Positions 26,093-37,181 of a stretch of 64,000 nucleotides of DNA are shown here, in pieces. The DNA comes from JAVVHH01 sp963835135. Lineage in GTDB: Bacteria; Pseudomonadota; Alphaproteobacteria; Acetobacterales; Acetobacteraceae. The stretch covers positions 969,838-1,033,837 of the forward strand of contig CAWIEF010000005.1 of the NCBI GenBank assembly GCA_963835135.1. The letters run 5' to 3'. A program made the translations under genes and the position numbers. Every line of letters begins with the position of its first letter. Position 1 is the first letter of the stretch. A model generated the notes under the pieces. The model did no database searches and was not told the DNA's origin. It saw only the letters and a list, made by a program, of their open reading frames with translations.

Positions 26093-26710
26093 ATGCTGAC
26101 GCTCTATTACGCGCCGCAAACGCGCGCCACCGAAGTCCGGGTCCTGCTCGAGGAGCTCGGGGCGGAGTACGATCTAAACGTGCTGAACCTGCGCCGCGGC
26201 GAACAGCGCACGGCCGATTTCCTCGCCATCAACCCGCTCGGCAAACTGCCCACGATCGTGCATGACGGCGCGGTCGTCACCGAGCAGGCGGCGATCTACC
26301 AATATCTGGCCGATGCATTTCCGGCGCGTGGCCTCGCGCCTCCAATCGGCGACGCGTTGCGCGGCCCCTTCTTGCGCTGGCTCGCCTTCTACGGCGCCAG
26401 CTTCGAGCCGGCACTGGTCGACAAGCACCTGCAACGCGACCCGGGCAATCCGATGATGTCGCCCTACGGGTCGATCGACGCCGTCATCGACGCGGTGGAC
26501 GCGCAACTCGGCACGGGGCCGTTCATCCTCGGCGAGACGTTCACTGCGGCCGACGTTCTTTGGGGCACGGCGATCGGCTGGATGCTGCAGTTCAGGCTGT
26601 TGCCGGAGCGCCCGGCCTTCACGGCCTATGCCGGCCGCGTCGCGGGTCGGGCGGCGGCCCGCAAGGTGAGCGACGAGGACGCCGCGCTCTCGGCGATGCA
26701 GCAGACATGA
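26093..26710 (+). CDS. Glutathione S-transferase
   Basis: 205 residues: thioredoxin-fold GST N-terminal domain (about 1-78) with MLTLYYAPQTRATEVRVLLEEL, the cis-Pro block NPLGKLPTIV and the glutathione-binding EQAAIYQYL, then the all-helical C-terminal domain with FTAADVLWGTAIGWM. A strong GAGGAGG precedes the ATG. The reaction is probably conjugation or reduction with glutathione in the cytosol. Its place between an MFP and an RND pump suggests that the same electrophile or xenobiotic might be both conjugated and exported (inference). Confidence 0.92.
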   Translation: MLTLYYAPQTRATEVRVLLEELGAEYDLNVLNLRRGEQRTADFLAINPLGKLPTIVHDGAVVTEQAAIYQYLADAFPARGLAPPIGDALRGPFLRWLAFYGASFEPALVDKHLQRDPGNPMMSPYGSIDAVIDAVDAQLGTGPFILGETFTAADVLWGTAIGWMLQFRLLPERPAFTAYAGRVAGRAAARKVSDEDAALSAMQQT

Positions 26711-26717
26711 GCTTCCC

Positions 26718-26806
26718 CGTCACTGCGAGCGGAGCGACGCGGCAGTCCAGGACGGCACGGACCGCGCTTGCCGGCTCTGGATCGCTGCGCTGCGCCCGCA
26801 ATGACG
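26718..26806. repeat. Dispersed ~90-bp palindromic intergenic repeat, copy 1
   Basis: The left end CGTCACTGCGAGCGGAGCGA and right end CTGCGCCCGCAATGACG are near reverse complements. Inner arms GGCAGTCCAG and CTGGATCGC also pair, so the element can fold as a long imperfect hairpin. The same ends recur at 34321-34417 and 42312-42406. It fills almost the entire gap between the GST and the first RND gene. Such CGTCATTGCGAGC repeats are common in alphaproteobacteria. Confidence 0.75.
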
Positions 26807-26816
26807 AGGCTCACCG

Positions 26817-29800
26817 GTGAACATCTCGGCGCCGTTCATCGCGCGCCCGATCGCGACGGCGCTACTGGCCGTGGCGGTCCTGCTCTCAGGCGTCCTCGGC
26901 TACCGGGCGCTACCAGTCTCCGCACTGCCCTCGGTCGATTTCCCGACCATCCAGGTCACCACCCAACTGCCTGGAGCCGGGCCGGAGACGGTGGCGACTT
27001 TGATCACCGCCTCGCTCGAGCGGCAGTTCGGCCAGATTACCGGGCTGCAGGCGATGACGTCGACGAGCAGCCAGGGCACCAGCCAGATCACGCTCACGTT
27101 CACCCTGAACCGCAGCATGGATAGCGCCGCGCAAGACGTGCAGGCCGCGATCAATGCGTCGGCCGGCACGCTGCCGACGAACCTGCCCTATCCACCGGTG
27201 TATTCGAAGGTCAATCCGGCCGACGCGCCGATCCTCTCGCTGGCGCTGACGTCGGACGCCGTAGCGATCGACCGGATCAGCGACGCCGCCGACACCATCC
27301 TGCAGCCCAAGCTCAGCCAGATCGATGGCGTGGGCAAGGTGACCGTCCAGGGCGGGTTGCGTCCCGCCATCCGCGTTCGCGTCGACCCGGCCCGCGTTGC
27401 CGCGTACGGCCTCGCGCTCGAGGACGTCCGCACCGCAGTCGCCGCGGCCAACGTCAATGGCGCCAAGGGTGGGTTCGATGGGCGTCGGCAGTCCTATGCG
27501 GTGGGCGCGAACGATCAGTTGCTCTCGCCCGACCAGTACAACGCGCTCATCGTCGCCTACAAGAACGGCGCCCCGGTGCGGCTCTCCGACGTCGGCAGCG
27601 TCGTGGGCGGGGTTGAGAACGACCGGGTCGCCGGCTGGTACAACGGCAAACCCGCCGTCATCCTCGACATCCAGCGCCAGCCCGGCGCCAACATCGTCGC
27701 CACCGTCGCCGCCATCCGCGACGCGCTGCCGGCGCTGCAGCGTTCGATCCCGGCCCAAGTCAGCATGCAGGCGGTCACCGACCGCACCGAGACCATCCGC
27801 GCCTCGGTCGAGGACGTCGAGTTCACCCTCGTGCTGGCGATCGGGCTGGTCGTGTTCGTGATCTACCTGTTCCTGCGCAGCGCCCGCGCGACCGTGATCC
27901 CCGCCGTCGCCCTGCCGCTCTCGCTGATCGGCACGTTCGGCGTCATGGCGCTGTGCGGCTACAGCCTCGACAACCTGAGCCTTATGGCGCTGACGGTGGC
28001 GACCGGGTTCGTGGTCGACGACGCGATCGTCATGATCGAGAACGTCGTCCGCTACATCGAGGAGGGCTACGCCCCGCTCGAGGCCGCCTATCGCGGCGCG
28101 CGCCAGATCGGCTTCACCATCGTTTCGCTGACCGTCTCGCTGGTCGCGGTATTCATCCCGCTGCTGTTCATGACCGGCGTGGTGGGCCGCCTCTTCAACG
28201 AGTTCGCCGTCGTGCTGAGCACGTCGGTGATCGTCTCGGCAGTCGTCTCGCTGACGCTGACGCCCATGATGTGCGGCCGGCTGCTGCGGCGCGAGGAGAA
28301 GCCGAGCTGGCTCACCCGCTGGTTCGAGCGCGGGTTCGACTGGTCCGCCCGCTTCTATCACCGGACGTTGATGGTCGCCCTGCGCTTCCAGGGCGTCACC
28401 CTGCTGGTCGCCATCGCCACCCTGTTCGGCACGGTCGGGCTCTACCTCGTGATCCCCAAGGGTTTCCTGCCGCAGCAGGACACCGGGGTTATCATCGCGG
28501 TCACGGAAGCGGCGCAGAGCGCGTCGATTCCGCGGATGCAGGTGCTGCAGACCAGGCTGGCAGAGGCCGCTCGGCGAGATCCGGCCGTCGCGGGGGTGGC
28601 GTCGTTCGTGGGCGCGGGGTCGATCAACGCGACGCCCAATACCGGGCGCCTGACCATCGCGCTCAAGCCACGCCCCGAGCGCGACACGGTGCAGACCGTG
28701 ATCGCGCGCCTGCAGGCGGCCATGGCGGACACGCCCGGCATGAGCGTGTTCATGCAGCCGGTGCAAGACATCCAGATCGGCACCCGCATCAGCCGCACGC
28801 AATTCCAATACACGCTGCTCGACACCGACGCGCTGGAACTGAACCTGTGGGCGCCGCGCCTGGTCGACCGCTTGCGCCAGGGCGCCGACCTGCAGGACGT
28901 CGCCACCGACCAGCAATCCGAGGGTTTCGCGCTCCGCGTCAACGTCGACCGCGACTCCGCCATGCGGCTGGGCGTGACCATGCAGGAGGTGCAGGACACC
29001 CTGTATGACGCGTTCGGCCAGCGCCAGGTCAGCACGATCTTCAGCCAGGCGAACCAATACCGCGTGGTCCTCGAGTCCGACCCGGCCTGGCAGGGCAACT
29101 CGCTCTCGCTCGACCGACTGCGGGTGCCGGGCCTGAACGGCGCGCAGGTGCCGCTCTCGGCCATTGCGCAGATCGAGCGCACCATTGCGCCGCTGGCCAT
29201 CACGCATCAGGCGCAGTTCCCGTCGGTGACGATCAGCTTCAACCTGGCCGAGGGCGCCAGCCTCAGCCATGCGGTCGACGCGGTCGCGCAGGCCGAGCGC
29301 GACATCGGCATGCCGCCGACGATCGTGGGCAGCTACTCGGGCGACGCGGCGGAGTTCCAGACCAGCCTGGCCAGCGAGCCCTGGCTGATCCTGGCGGCCG
29401 TCGTCGTGATCTACATCGTGTTGGGCGTGCTGTACGAGAGCACGATCCACCCCATAACGATCCTGTCCACGCTGCCTTCGGCCGGGATCGGTGCGTTGCT
29501 GGCGTTGATGCTGGCGGGGCAGGATCTGTCGATCGTCGTGTTGGTGGGCATCGTGCTGCTGATGGGCATCGTGAAGAAGAACGCGATCATCATGATCGAC
29601 TTCGCGCTCGAGGCCGAGCGCGACCGCGGCATGAGCCCGCGGCAGGCGATCGAGGCCGCGTGCCTGCTGCGCTACCGCCCCATCATGATGACGACGGCGG
29701 CCGCCCTGCTGGGCGCGCTGCCGCTGATGCTGGAGCGCGGGACCGGGTCGGAGCTGCGCTATCCGCTCGGCATCACCATCGTCGGCGGGCTGCTGCTGTC

Positions 29801-29900
29801 GCAGGCGCTCACGCTGTACACGACGCCGGTGATCTACCTCTATTTCGAGCGGTTGCGGCTGCGCTTCATGCGCGCCCCGCGGCCGTTGGCGGCCGAGTGA
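26817..29900 (+). CDS. RND multidrug efflux pump (MdtB-like)
   Basis: A 1027-residue HAE-1-type RND transporter with twelve helices and two large periplasmic loops. Features visible are the N-terminal ISAPFIARPIATALLAVAVL, the proton-relay pair in FVVDDAIVMIENVVRYIEEG (TM4), and GIVKKNAIIMIDFALEAERD (TM10, the conserved lysine pair). GTG is the start. The following gene encodes a paralogous pump, as in MdtBC, whose two subunits form a mixed trimer. Substrates are unknown; no heavy-metal (CzcA) signature is obvious. Confidence 0.93.
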   Translation: MNISAPFIARPIATALLAVAVLLSGVLGYRALPVSALPSVDFPTIQVTTQLPGAGPETVATLITASLERQFGQITGLQAMTSTSSQGTSQITLTFTLNRSMDSAAQDVQAAINASAGTLPTNLPYPPVYSKVNPADAPILSLALTSDAVAIDRISDAADTILQPKLSQIDGVGKVTVQGGLRPAIRVRVDPARVAAYGLALEDVRTAVAAANVNGAKGGFDGRRQSYAVGANDQLLSPDQYNALIVAYKNGAPVRLSDVGSVVGGVENDRVAGWYNGKPAVILDIQRQPGANIVATVAAIRDALPALQRSIPAQVSMQAVTDRTETIRASVEDVEFTLVLAIGLVVFVIYLFLRSARATVIPAVALPLSLIGTFGVMALCGYSLDNLSLMALTVATGFVVDDAIVMIENVVRYIEEGYAPLEAAYRGARQIGFTIVSLTVSLVAVFIPLLFMTGVVGRLFNEFAVVLSTSVIVSAVVSLTLTPMMCGRLLRREEKPSWLTRWFERGFDWSARFYHRTLMVALRFQGVTLLVAIATLFGTVGLYLVIPKGFLPQQDTGVIIAVTEAAQSASIPRMQVLQTRLAEAARRDPAVAGVASFVGAGSINATPNTGRLTIALKPRPERDTVQTVIARLQAAMADTPGMSVFMQPVQDIQIGTRISRTQFQYTLLDTDALELNLWAPRLVDRLRQGADLQDVATDQQSEGFALRVNVDRDSAMRLGVTMQEVQDTLYDAFGQRQVSTIFSQANQYRVVLESDPAWQGNSLSLDRLRVPGLNGAQVPLSAIAQIERTIAPLAITHQAQFPSVTISFNLAEGASLSHAVDAVAQAERDIGMPPTIVGSYSGDAAEFQTSLASEPWLILAAVVVIYIVLGVLYESTIHPITILSTLPSAGIGALLALMLAGQDLSIVVLVGIVLLMGIVKKNAIIMIDFALEAERDRGMSPRQAIEAACLLRYRPIMMTTAAALLGALPLMLERGTGSELRYPLGITIVGGLLLSQALTLYTTPVIYLYFERLRLRFMRAPRPLAAE

Positions 29901-29921
29901 CGCGACCCCTCGCCCTACTTC

Positions 29922-30006
29922 TCCCTCTCCCTCCGGGAGACGACCGGGGTGAGGGTCCGGCATGCCGGACCACCCTCACCCAACCCTCTCCCGGAGGGAG
30001 AGGGCT
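29922..30006. repeat. Large nested palindrome of the CCCTCTCC/GGGTGAGGG type
   Basis: Between the two RND genes lies an inverted repeat whose centre is GGTCCGGCATGCCGGACC. GGGTGAGGG and CCCTCACCC flank the centre, and CCCTCTCC/GGAGAGGG form the outer arms. It could form a very stable hairpin and may modulate relative expression of the two pump genes. The outer arm sequence is shared with the 24-bp palindrome before pat. Confidence 0.75.
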
Positions 30007-30027
30007 CTTGCAGCGGCACGGGCAGAA

Positions 30028-33000
30028 ATGAATTTCTCCGCACCCTTCATCCGCCGCCCGGTCGCGACGATCCTGCTCGCGGTCGGCATCCTGCTGATCG
30101 GCATCGTTGCCGTCCGCTTCCTGCCGGTAGCGCCGCTGCCGAGCGTCGACATCCCGACCATCGTCGTGTTCGCCGGGCGGCCCGGCGCAGACCCGGAAAC
30201 GATGGCGGCCAGCATCGCCGCGCCGCTGGAGCGCCGGCTGGGCGAGATCCCAGGCGTGTCGGAGCTGACCAGCACCAGCAGCACCGGCAGCACCTCGATC
30301 GTCATCCAGTTCGAAATCAGCCGCAACCTCGAAGGGGCCGCGCACGACGTTCAGGCCGCCATCAACGCCGCAACCACCGACCTACCGGCCGATTTGCCGA
30401 CGCGGCCCTACTACCGCAAGTTCAACCCGGCGGAGATCCCCGTCTTGACGCTGTCGCTCACCAGCGACCGGCTGACCACGGCCCAACTCTACGATTCTGC
30501 CGACACGATCCTGGCGCAGCGGCTCAGCCAGGTCGAAGGTGTCAGCCAGGTCACCGTCAACGGGGCCGAGAAGCCAGCCGTCCGGGTGCGGCTCAACCCG
30601 GCGGCGCTGCGGGCGGCCGGGTTGTCGAGCCAGGACATTTACACGACGATCCGCGCCGCCAACGTGAACGGGCCGACCGGCGAAGTCGAGGGACCGGACC
30701 GGGCAGAGACCATCATCCTCAACGGCCAGATCGGGCAGGCCGAAGACTATGCCCGCCTGGTGCTGAAAACGAGCAACGGTGCCGTCGTACGCCTCGGCGA
30801 CGTCGCCACGGTCGCCAACAGTGTCGCCAACACCAAGCTCGCCGCGTGGCAGGACACCCAACCGGCGATCCTGCTGACCATCACCAAATCGGCCGGCGCC
30901 AACGTGATCGACACGGTCGACCGCGTGAAGGCGGCGCTGCCGCAACTCCTCGCCTGGATGCCGACCGACATCCGCGTCACCTTCCTGTCGGATCGCACGG
31001 CGACCATCCGCGCCAGCGTCGGCCATGTGGAGCAGTCTCTGTTCATCAGCGTCGCGCTCGTGCTGATGGTGGTGGCGATCTTCATGCGCCGGCTCATCCC
31101 GACGTTGGCGGCCGCGGTGACGGTGCCGCTCAGCATCTCCGGCACGCTCGGGGCGATGTATTTGCTGGGCTACAGCCTCAACAACTTCTCGCTCATGGCA
31201 CTGACGATCTCGGTCGGCTTCGTGGTCGACGACGCCATCGTCATGATCGAGAACATCTACCGGTTCCAGGAACGCGGCTTGACCCCGCTCGAAGCCGCCT
31301 TCGCGGGGGCGCGGCAGATCGGCTTCACCGTCGTCTCGATCAGCATCTCGTTGGTCGCCGTGTTCATCCCGATCATCTTCATGGGTGGGCTGCTCGGCCG
31401 GTTGTTCCACGAGTTCGCGATGGTGCTGACGGTCGCCATCGCGATCTCGGCGGCGGTCTCGCTGACGCTGACCCCGATGATGTGCGGCCGCTTCGTGGTC
31501 AGCACGGAACCGCCCCGGGGCGTCTGGGGTGCGATCGACCGCCGAGTCGATGGGATGTTCCGCGCGCTGCAGAGCGCCTACGCGCGCAGCCTCACCCTTG
31601 CGCTGCGCTGGCGCAAGACGATGCTGCTGGTCACGCTCGCGGTCCTGGTGGGCACGATCAAGCTCTACTCGGTGGTGCCGAAAGGCTTCATGCCGATCCA
31701 GGACACCGGCCTACTGCAGGGGTTCACCTTGGCGAGCCCTGATATCAGCTTCGACGCGATGGCCGAGCGGCAGAAGCGCGTCGTCAAGGTCCTGCTCGAG
31801 GACCCGGCCGTGGCCAACGTCGCCAGCACCATCGGCGTGACTTCGGGCTGGTCCAGCGTCAACCGCGGTCAGCTCGGCATCGATCTCAAGCCGCTGTCCG
31901 AGCGCAAGATCGGCAGCGAGGAAGTCATCGCCCGGCTCCGGCCGAAGCTCATGGAGATGGCCGGCATCCAGACCATCCTATGGTCCGCGCAGGACCTGCG
32001 CGGCGGCGGCAGCTCGGGCGGCACCGGGTTCCAATTCGTGCTGCTCGATCAGAACATCGAGGAATTGCGGCGCTGGACGAACAAGCTCGAGGACGCCTTG
32101 CGGGAGGCCTCGGGCATCGAGGATGTCAGCAGCGACCAGGACAAGGCGGGTCCGCAGGCCAACGTCGTGATCGACCGCGACGCGGCGGCGCGGCTCGGCG
32201 TCTCGGTCAGCGCGATCGACGCGGCGCTCAACAACGCCTACGCCCAACGCCAAGTCTCGATCATCTATACGCAGCGCAACCAGTACCGCGTGGTGCTGGA
32301 GACGCTGCCGAGCCTGCAGACCGATCCGCTGCAACTCGACCGGGTCTATGTGCCGGGCGCCAACGGGGCACAAATCCCGATCGGCAGCGTCACCAAGCTG
32401 GAGCGTGACACCTCGCCGCTGGCGGTGCGGCACCGTAGCCAATTCCCGGCCGCCAACATCAGCTTCAATCTCAAGCCCGGCATGAGCCAGGGCGACGCCA
32501 TCGACCTCGTCAGCCGGACGGCGCTCAGCCTGCGCATGCCCGACACGATCCGCACCGACTTTGCCGGCAATGCCAAGTTCCTGCAGCAATCGCTCTCGAG
32601 CCAGCCGATGCTGATCATGGCGGCGATCCTGGCGATCTACATCGTGCTGGGCGTGCTGTACGAGAGCCTGCTGCACCCGCTGACGATCCTATCGACGCTG
32701 CCGTCGGCCGGGTTGGGGGCGCTGCTGGCGGTGCTGGTGACCGGCACCGAGATGGGCGTGCTGACCATCATCGGCATCGTGCTGCTGATGGGGATCGTCA
32801 AGAAGAACGCGATCATGCTGGTCGATTTCGCGCTCGAGGCGGAACGGGAAGGCGGGATGACGCCGGAGCAGGCGATCCGTGCCGCCTCGATCGAGCGGTT
32901 CCGGCCGATTATCATGACGACGCTGGCCGCGTTGTTCGGCGCCGTGCCGCTGATCCTGACTGGCGGGGTCGGCTGGGAGTTCCGCCAGCCGCTCGGCATT

Positions 33001-33129
33001 GCGGTCGTCGGCGGCCTGATCGTCTCGCAGGCGCTGACGCTCTACACGACGCCGGTGATCTATCTCGCGCTGGAGCGGCTGACGCAGAAGCGCCGGGTCA
33101 AAATCAGGACGCTCGAACCGGCAGAGTAA
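30028..33129 (+). CDS. RND multidrug efflux pump (MdtC-like)
   Basis: A 1033-residue HAE-1-type RND transporter, paralogous to the preceding one throughout. The N-terminus is MNFSAPFIRRPVATILLAVG, TM4 has FVVDDAIVMIENIYRFQERG, and TM10 has GIVKKNAIMLVDFALEAERE. The frame extends upstream through the palindrome, but the ATG at 30028 gives the family N-terminus. It ends the efflux cluster begun by the ECF sigma gene. The pair probably works as a heteromeric pump with the upstream MFP and NodT proteins (inference from MdtABC). Confidence 0.92.
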   Translation: MNFSAPFIRRPVATILLAVGILLIGIVAVRFLPVAPLPSVDIPTIVVFAGRPGADPETMAASIAAPLERRLGEIPGVSELTSTSSTGSTSIVIQFEISRNLEGAAHDVQAAINAATTDLPADLPTRPYYRKFNPAEIPVLTLSLTSDRLTTAQLYDSADTILAQRLSQVEGVSQVTVNGAEKPAVRVRLNPAALRAAGLSSQDIYTTIRAANVNGPTGEVEGPDRAETIILNGQIGQAEDYARLVLKTSNGAVVRLGDVATVANSVANTKLAAWQDTQPAILLTITKSAGANVIDTVDRVKAALPQLLAWMPTDIRVTFLSDRTATIRASVGHVEQSLFISVALVLMVVAIFMRRLIPTLAAAVTVPLSISGTLGAMYLLGYSLNNFSLMALTISVGFVVDDAIVMIENIYRFQERGLTPLEAAFAGARQIGFTVVSISISLVAVFIPIIFMGGLLGRLFHEFAMVLTVAIAISAAVSLTLTPMMCGRFVVSTEPPRGVWGAIDRRVDGMFRALQSAYARSLTLALRWRKTMLLVTLAVLVGTIKLYSVVPKGFMPIQDTGLLQGFTLASPDISFDAMAERQKRVVKVLLEDPAVANVASTIGVTSGWSSVNRGQLGIDLKPLSERKIGSEEVIARLRPKLMEMAGIQTILWSAQDLRGGGSSGGTGFQFVLLDQNIEELRRWTNKLEDALREASGIEDVSSDQDKAGPQANVVIDRDAAARLGVSVSAIDAALNNAYAQRQVSIIYTQRNQYRVVLETLPSLQTDPLQLDRVYVPGANGAQIPIGSVTKLERDTSPLAVRHRSQFPAANISFNLKPGMSQGDAIDLVSRTALSLRMPDTIRTDFAGNAKFLQQSLSSQPMLIMAAILAIYIVLGVLYESLLHPLTILSTLPSAGLGALLAVLVTGTEMGVLTIIGIVLLMGIVKKNAIMLVDFALEAEREGGMTPEQAIRAASIERFRPIIMTTLAALFGAVPLILTGGVGWEFRQPLGIAVVGGLIVSQALTLYTTPVIYLALERLTQKRRVKIRTLEPAE

Positions 33130-33243
33130 GCCAGTTGGACCGGCCGAATGACTTCCCTGTGGACAGGCCACGGGCAATCCCCGCATGTTTCGCCCGAAGA
33201 TTTGCCGCGTTATGCGGACGAACATTGAGGGAGAACGACCATC

Positions 33244-34299
33244 ATGCTGACCCGTCGTGGCGTTATCGCAGGCGTGGCTGCGGCCGGCGTCGCTGGCCCG
33301 GCTATGGCTCAGTCCAAGGGCCTCGTCGCGATCGCAATGCCGACCAAGGTGTCGGCCCGCTGGATCGCGGATGGCGACAATATCGTCAAGGTGTTGAAGT
33401 CCCGCGGCTACGACACCGATCTACAATACGGCGAAGACGATGTGCCGAACCAGGTCGCGCAGATCGAAAACATGATCACCAAGGGCGCCAAGGTGCTGGT
33501 GGTCGCCGCCATCGACGGCAGCACGTTGACGGAAGTGCTGGCCCAGGCCGCGCGCAACAACATCAAGGTCATTGCTTATGACCGGTTGATCCGGAACACG
33601 CCGAATGTTGAATATTACGCGACGTTCGACAACTTCCAGGTCGGTGTCGAACAGGCGCAGTCATTGTTGCAGGGCCTCGCCGGCCGCCAAAGTAACGGAC
33701 CGCAGAACATCGAGCTGTTCGGCGGCTCGTCGGACGACAACAACGCTTATTTTTTCTACAACGGCGCCATGTCGGTGCTACAGCCGCTGCTCGACCAGAA
33801 GAAGCTGGCGATCCCGAGCGGGCAAATGGGCATGGACAAGGTGTCGACCTTGCGCTGGGACGGAGCGACGGCGCAGGCCCGCATGGACAACCTGCTGAGC
33901 GCCTATTACGGCAACCGCAAGCTCGATGCCGTGCTGTCGCCCTATGACGGCATCTCGATCGGCATCATCTCGTCGGTCAAGGGCGTGGGCTATGGCAGCG
34001 CCGACCTGCCGATGCCGATCATCTCCGGCCAGGATTGCGAGGTGCCGTCCATCAAGGCGATCGTGCGCGGCGACCAATATGCCTCGATCTTCAAGGACAC
34101 GCGCGATCTGGCTCGCGTGACGGCCGACATGGTCGACGCGCTGCTGTCGGGCAAGACGGTCGAGGTGAACGACACCAAGAGCTACAATAACGGCGTCAAG
34201 GTCGTGCCGTCCTATCTGCTCAAGCCGGTGATCGTGACCAAAGAGAATTGGAAGCCGGTGCTGGTGGACAGCGGCTATTACAAGTCGAACCAGATCTAG
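33244..34299 (+). CDS. chvE: ChvE-type multiple-monosaccharide-binding periplasmic protein
   Basis: 351 residues with an export signal containing TRRGVIAG and a cleavage region AMAQ near residue 22. It belongs to the Peripla_BP_4 fold: GEDDVPNQVAQIENMITKGA, VIAYDRLIRNTPNVEYYATF, and PYDGISIGIISSVKGVGYG in the hinge region. It matches the ChvE/GguA-B sugar system, which binds several aldoses such as arabinose, glucose, galactose and xylose. In Agrobacterium ChvE also signals to VirA; nothing here suggests that. GAGGGAGAA precedes the ATG. Confidence 0.88.
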   Translation: MLTRRGVIAGVAAAGVAGPAMAQSKGLVAIAMPTKVSARWIADGDNIVKVLKSRGYDTDLQYGEDDVPNQVAQIENMITKGAKVLVVAAIDGSTLTEVLAQAARNNIKVIAYDRLIRNTPNVEYYATFDNFQVGVEQAQSLLQGLAGRQSNGPQNIELFGGSSDDNNAYFFYNGAMSVLQPLLDQKKLAIPSGQMGMDKVSTLRWDGATAQARMDNLLSAYYGNRKLDAVLSPYDGISIGIISSVKGVGYGSADLPMPIISGQDCEVPSIKAIVRGDQYASIFKDTRDLARVTADMVDALLSGKTVEVNDTKSYNNGVKVVPSYLLKPVIVTKENWKPVLVDSGYYKSNQI

Positions 34300-34320
34300 T
34301 CAGCCGATGGCACGCCCCTT

Positions 34321-34417
34321 GGTCACGGCGAGGAGCGCAGCGACGCGGCAGTCCAAGGCGGCAGGAGCAGCCCGTGCCGCTCTGGATCGCCAAGCCGAGG
34401 TGCGGCTCGCGATGACG
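34321..34417. repeat. Dispersed ~90-bp palindromic intergenic repeat, copy 2
   Basis: This copy lies between chvE and gguA. It shares GGTCACGGCGAGGAGCGCAG, GACGCGGCAGTCCAA and the right end CTCGCGATGACG with copies at 26718 and 42312. The arms are partly self-complementary. Its position inside an operon suggests that it is tolerated as, or acts as, a processing or attenuation hairpin. Confidence 0.7.
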
Positions 34418-34434
34418 CCTGTTGGGGTTGCGCC

Positions 34435-35978
<1,544 letters not shown>

Positions 35979-35982
<4 letters not shown>

Positions 35983-37178
35983 GCGAGATCACGGCTCCCC
36001 CGACCGAGGGCGTCGCCCGCGCGGCGCATGCGAGCTTCATCAAGGCGTCGCTGCGGCAATATGGCATGCTGCTGTCGCTGATCGCGATCATGGCGTTCTT
36101 CGAATTCGCGACCGACGGCACGCTGTTGCGCCCGCTGAACCTGACCAACCTCGTGCTGCAGAATAGTTACATCGCGATCATGGCGCTCGGCATGCTGCTG
36201 GTGATCGTGACCGGACACATCGACCTGTCGGTGGGCTCGGTGTCGGGCTTCGTCGGCGCACTGGCGGCGGTGATGCTGGTGCAATGGGACATGCCGATCG
36301 TGCCGGCCGGCCTGCTCTGCGTAGCGGCCGGTGCACTGATCGGGGCGGCACAGGGGGCGTTCGTCGCCTACGTGAAAATCCCATCCTTCATCGTCACGCT
36401 CGCGGGCATGCTGGTGTTCCGCGGGCTGATGCTGGCGGTGTTGGGCGGGCAGTCGGTGGGGCCGTTCCCGGCCGAGTTCAGCCGCCTCGCCTCAGGCTTC
36501 CTGCCGGAGTTCCTGCCGGTCACGGCCGGCGTGCGCGTCTCGTCGCTGCTGCTCGGCGTGTTCGTCGGCCTCGTGCTGGTGTGGAGCAGCAGCCGGACCC
36601 GGGCGCGGCAGGAGCGGCATGGGCTGGAGACGGAGCCGTTCATGCTGTTCGCGGGCAAGAACGTGCTGCTGTTCGGCGGCATGGTCGGGCTGACCTGGTT
36701 GATCGTGTCCTATCGCGGCCTGCCGAACGTGCTGGTGATCATGGCGGTGCTGATCGCGGCCTATGCGTTCGTGACGATGCGCACCACGGTCGGGCGGCAG
36801 GTTTATGCGGTGGGCGGCAACGAAAAGGCGGCGCGGCTGTCCGGAATCAAGACCGAGCGGCTGACGTTCCTGACCTTCGTCAACATGGGCGTGCTAGCGG
36901 CGCTGGCCGGGCTGATCTTCGCGGCGCGGCTGAACACGGCGACGCCCAAGGCCGGCACCGGGTTCGAGCTCGACGTGATCGCCGCCTGCTTCATCGGCGG
37001 CGCCTCGGCTTATGGCGGGGTCGGTCTCGTCTCCGGCGCGGTGATCGGGGCGTTCATCATGGGGGTGATGAACAACGGCATGTCCATCCTCGGCATCGGC
37101 GTCGACTACCAGCAGGTGATCAAGGGCCTGGTGCTGCTCGGCGCGGTCTGCGTGGACGTCTACAACCAGCGGCGATGA
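35979..37178 (+). CDS. gguB: Sugar ABC transporter permease GguB
   Basis: A 399-residue permease of the BPD_transp_2 family (MglC/XylH/GguB) with ten or so helices. Typical features are GHIDLSVGSVSGFVGALAA, IPSFIVTLAGMLVFRGLML, YAVGGNEKAARLSGIKTERL, and FELDVIAACFIGGASAYGG. The long loop after helix 6 fits the XylH/GguB subgroup. It completes the chvE-gguA-gguB importer; the usual gguC is absent and an SDR gene lies convergent after 3 bp. Confidence 0.9.
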
Positions 37179-37181
37179 CGG

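Noticed and set aside
26910..29963. A minus-strand open frame of about 1017 codons antisense to the first RND gene
   Set aside because: It is rich in Arg, His, Asp and Gln with no family sequence, as expected for the antisense of a GC-rich gene. The plus strand encodes a full RND transporter.
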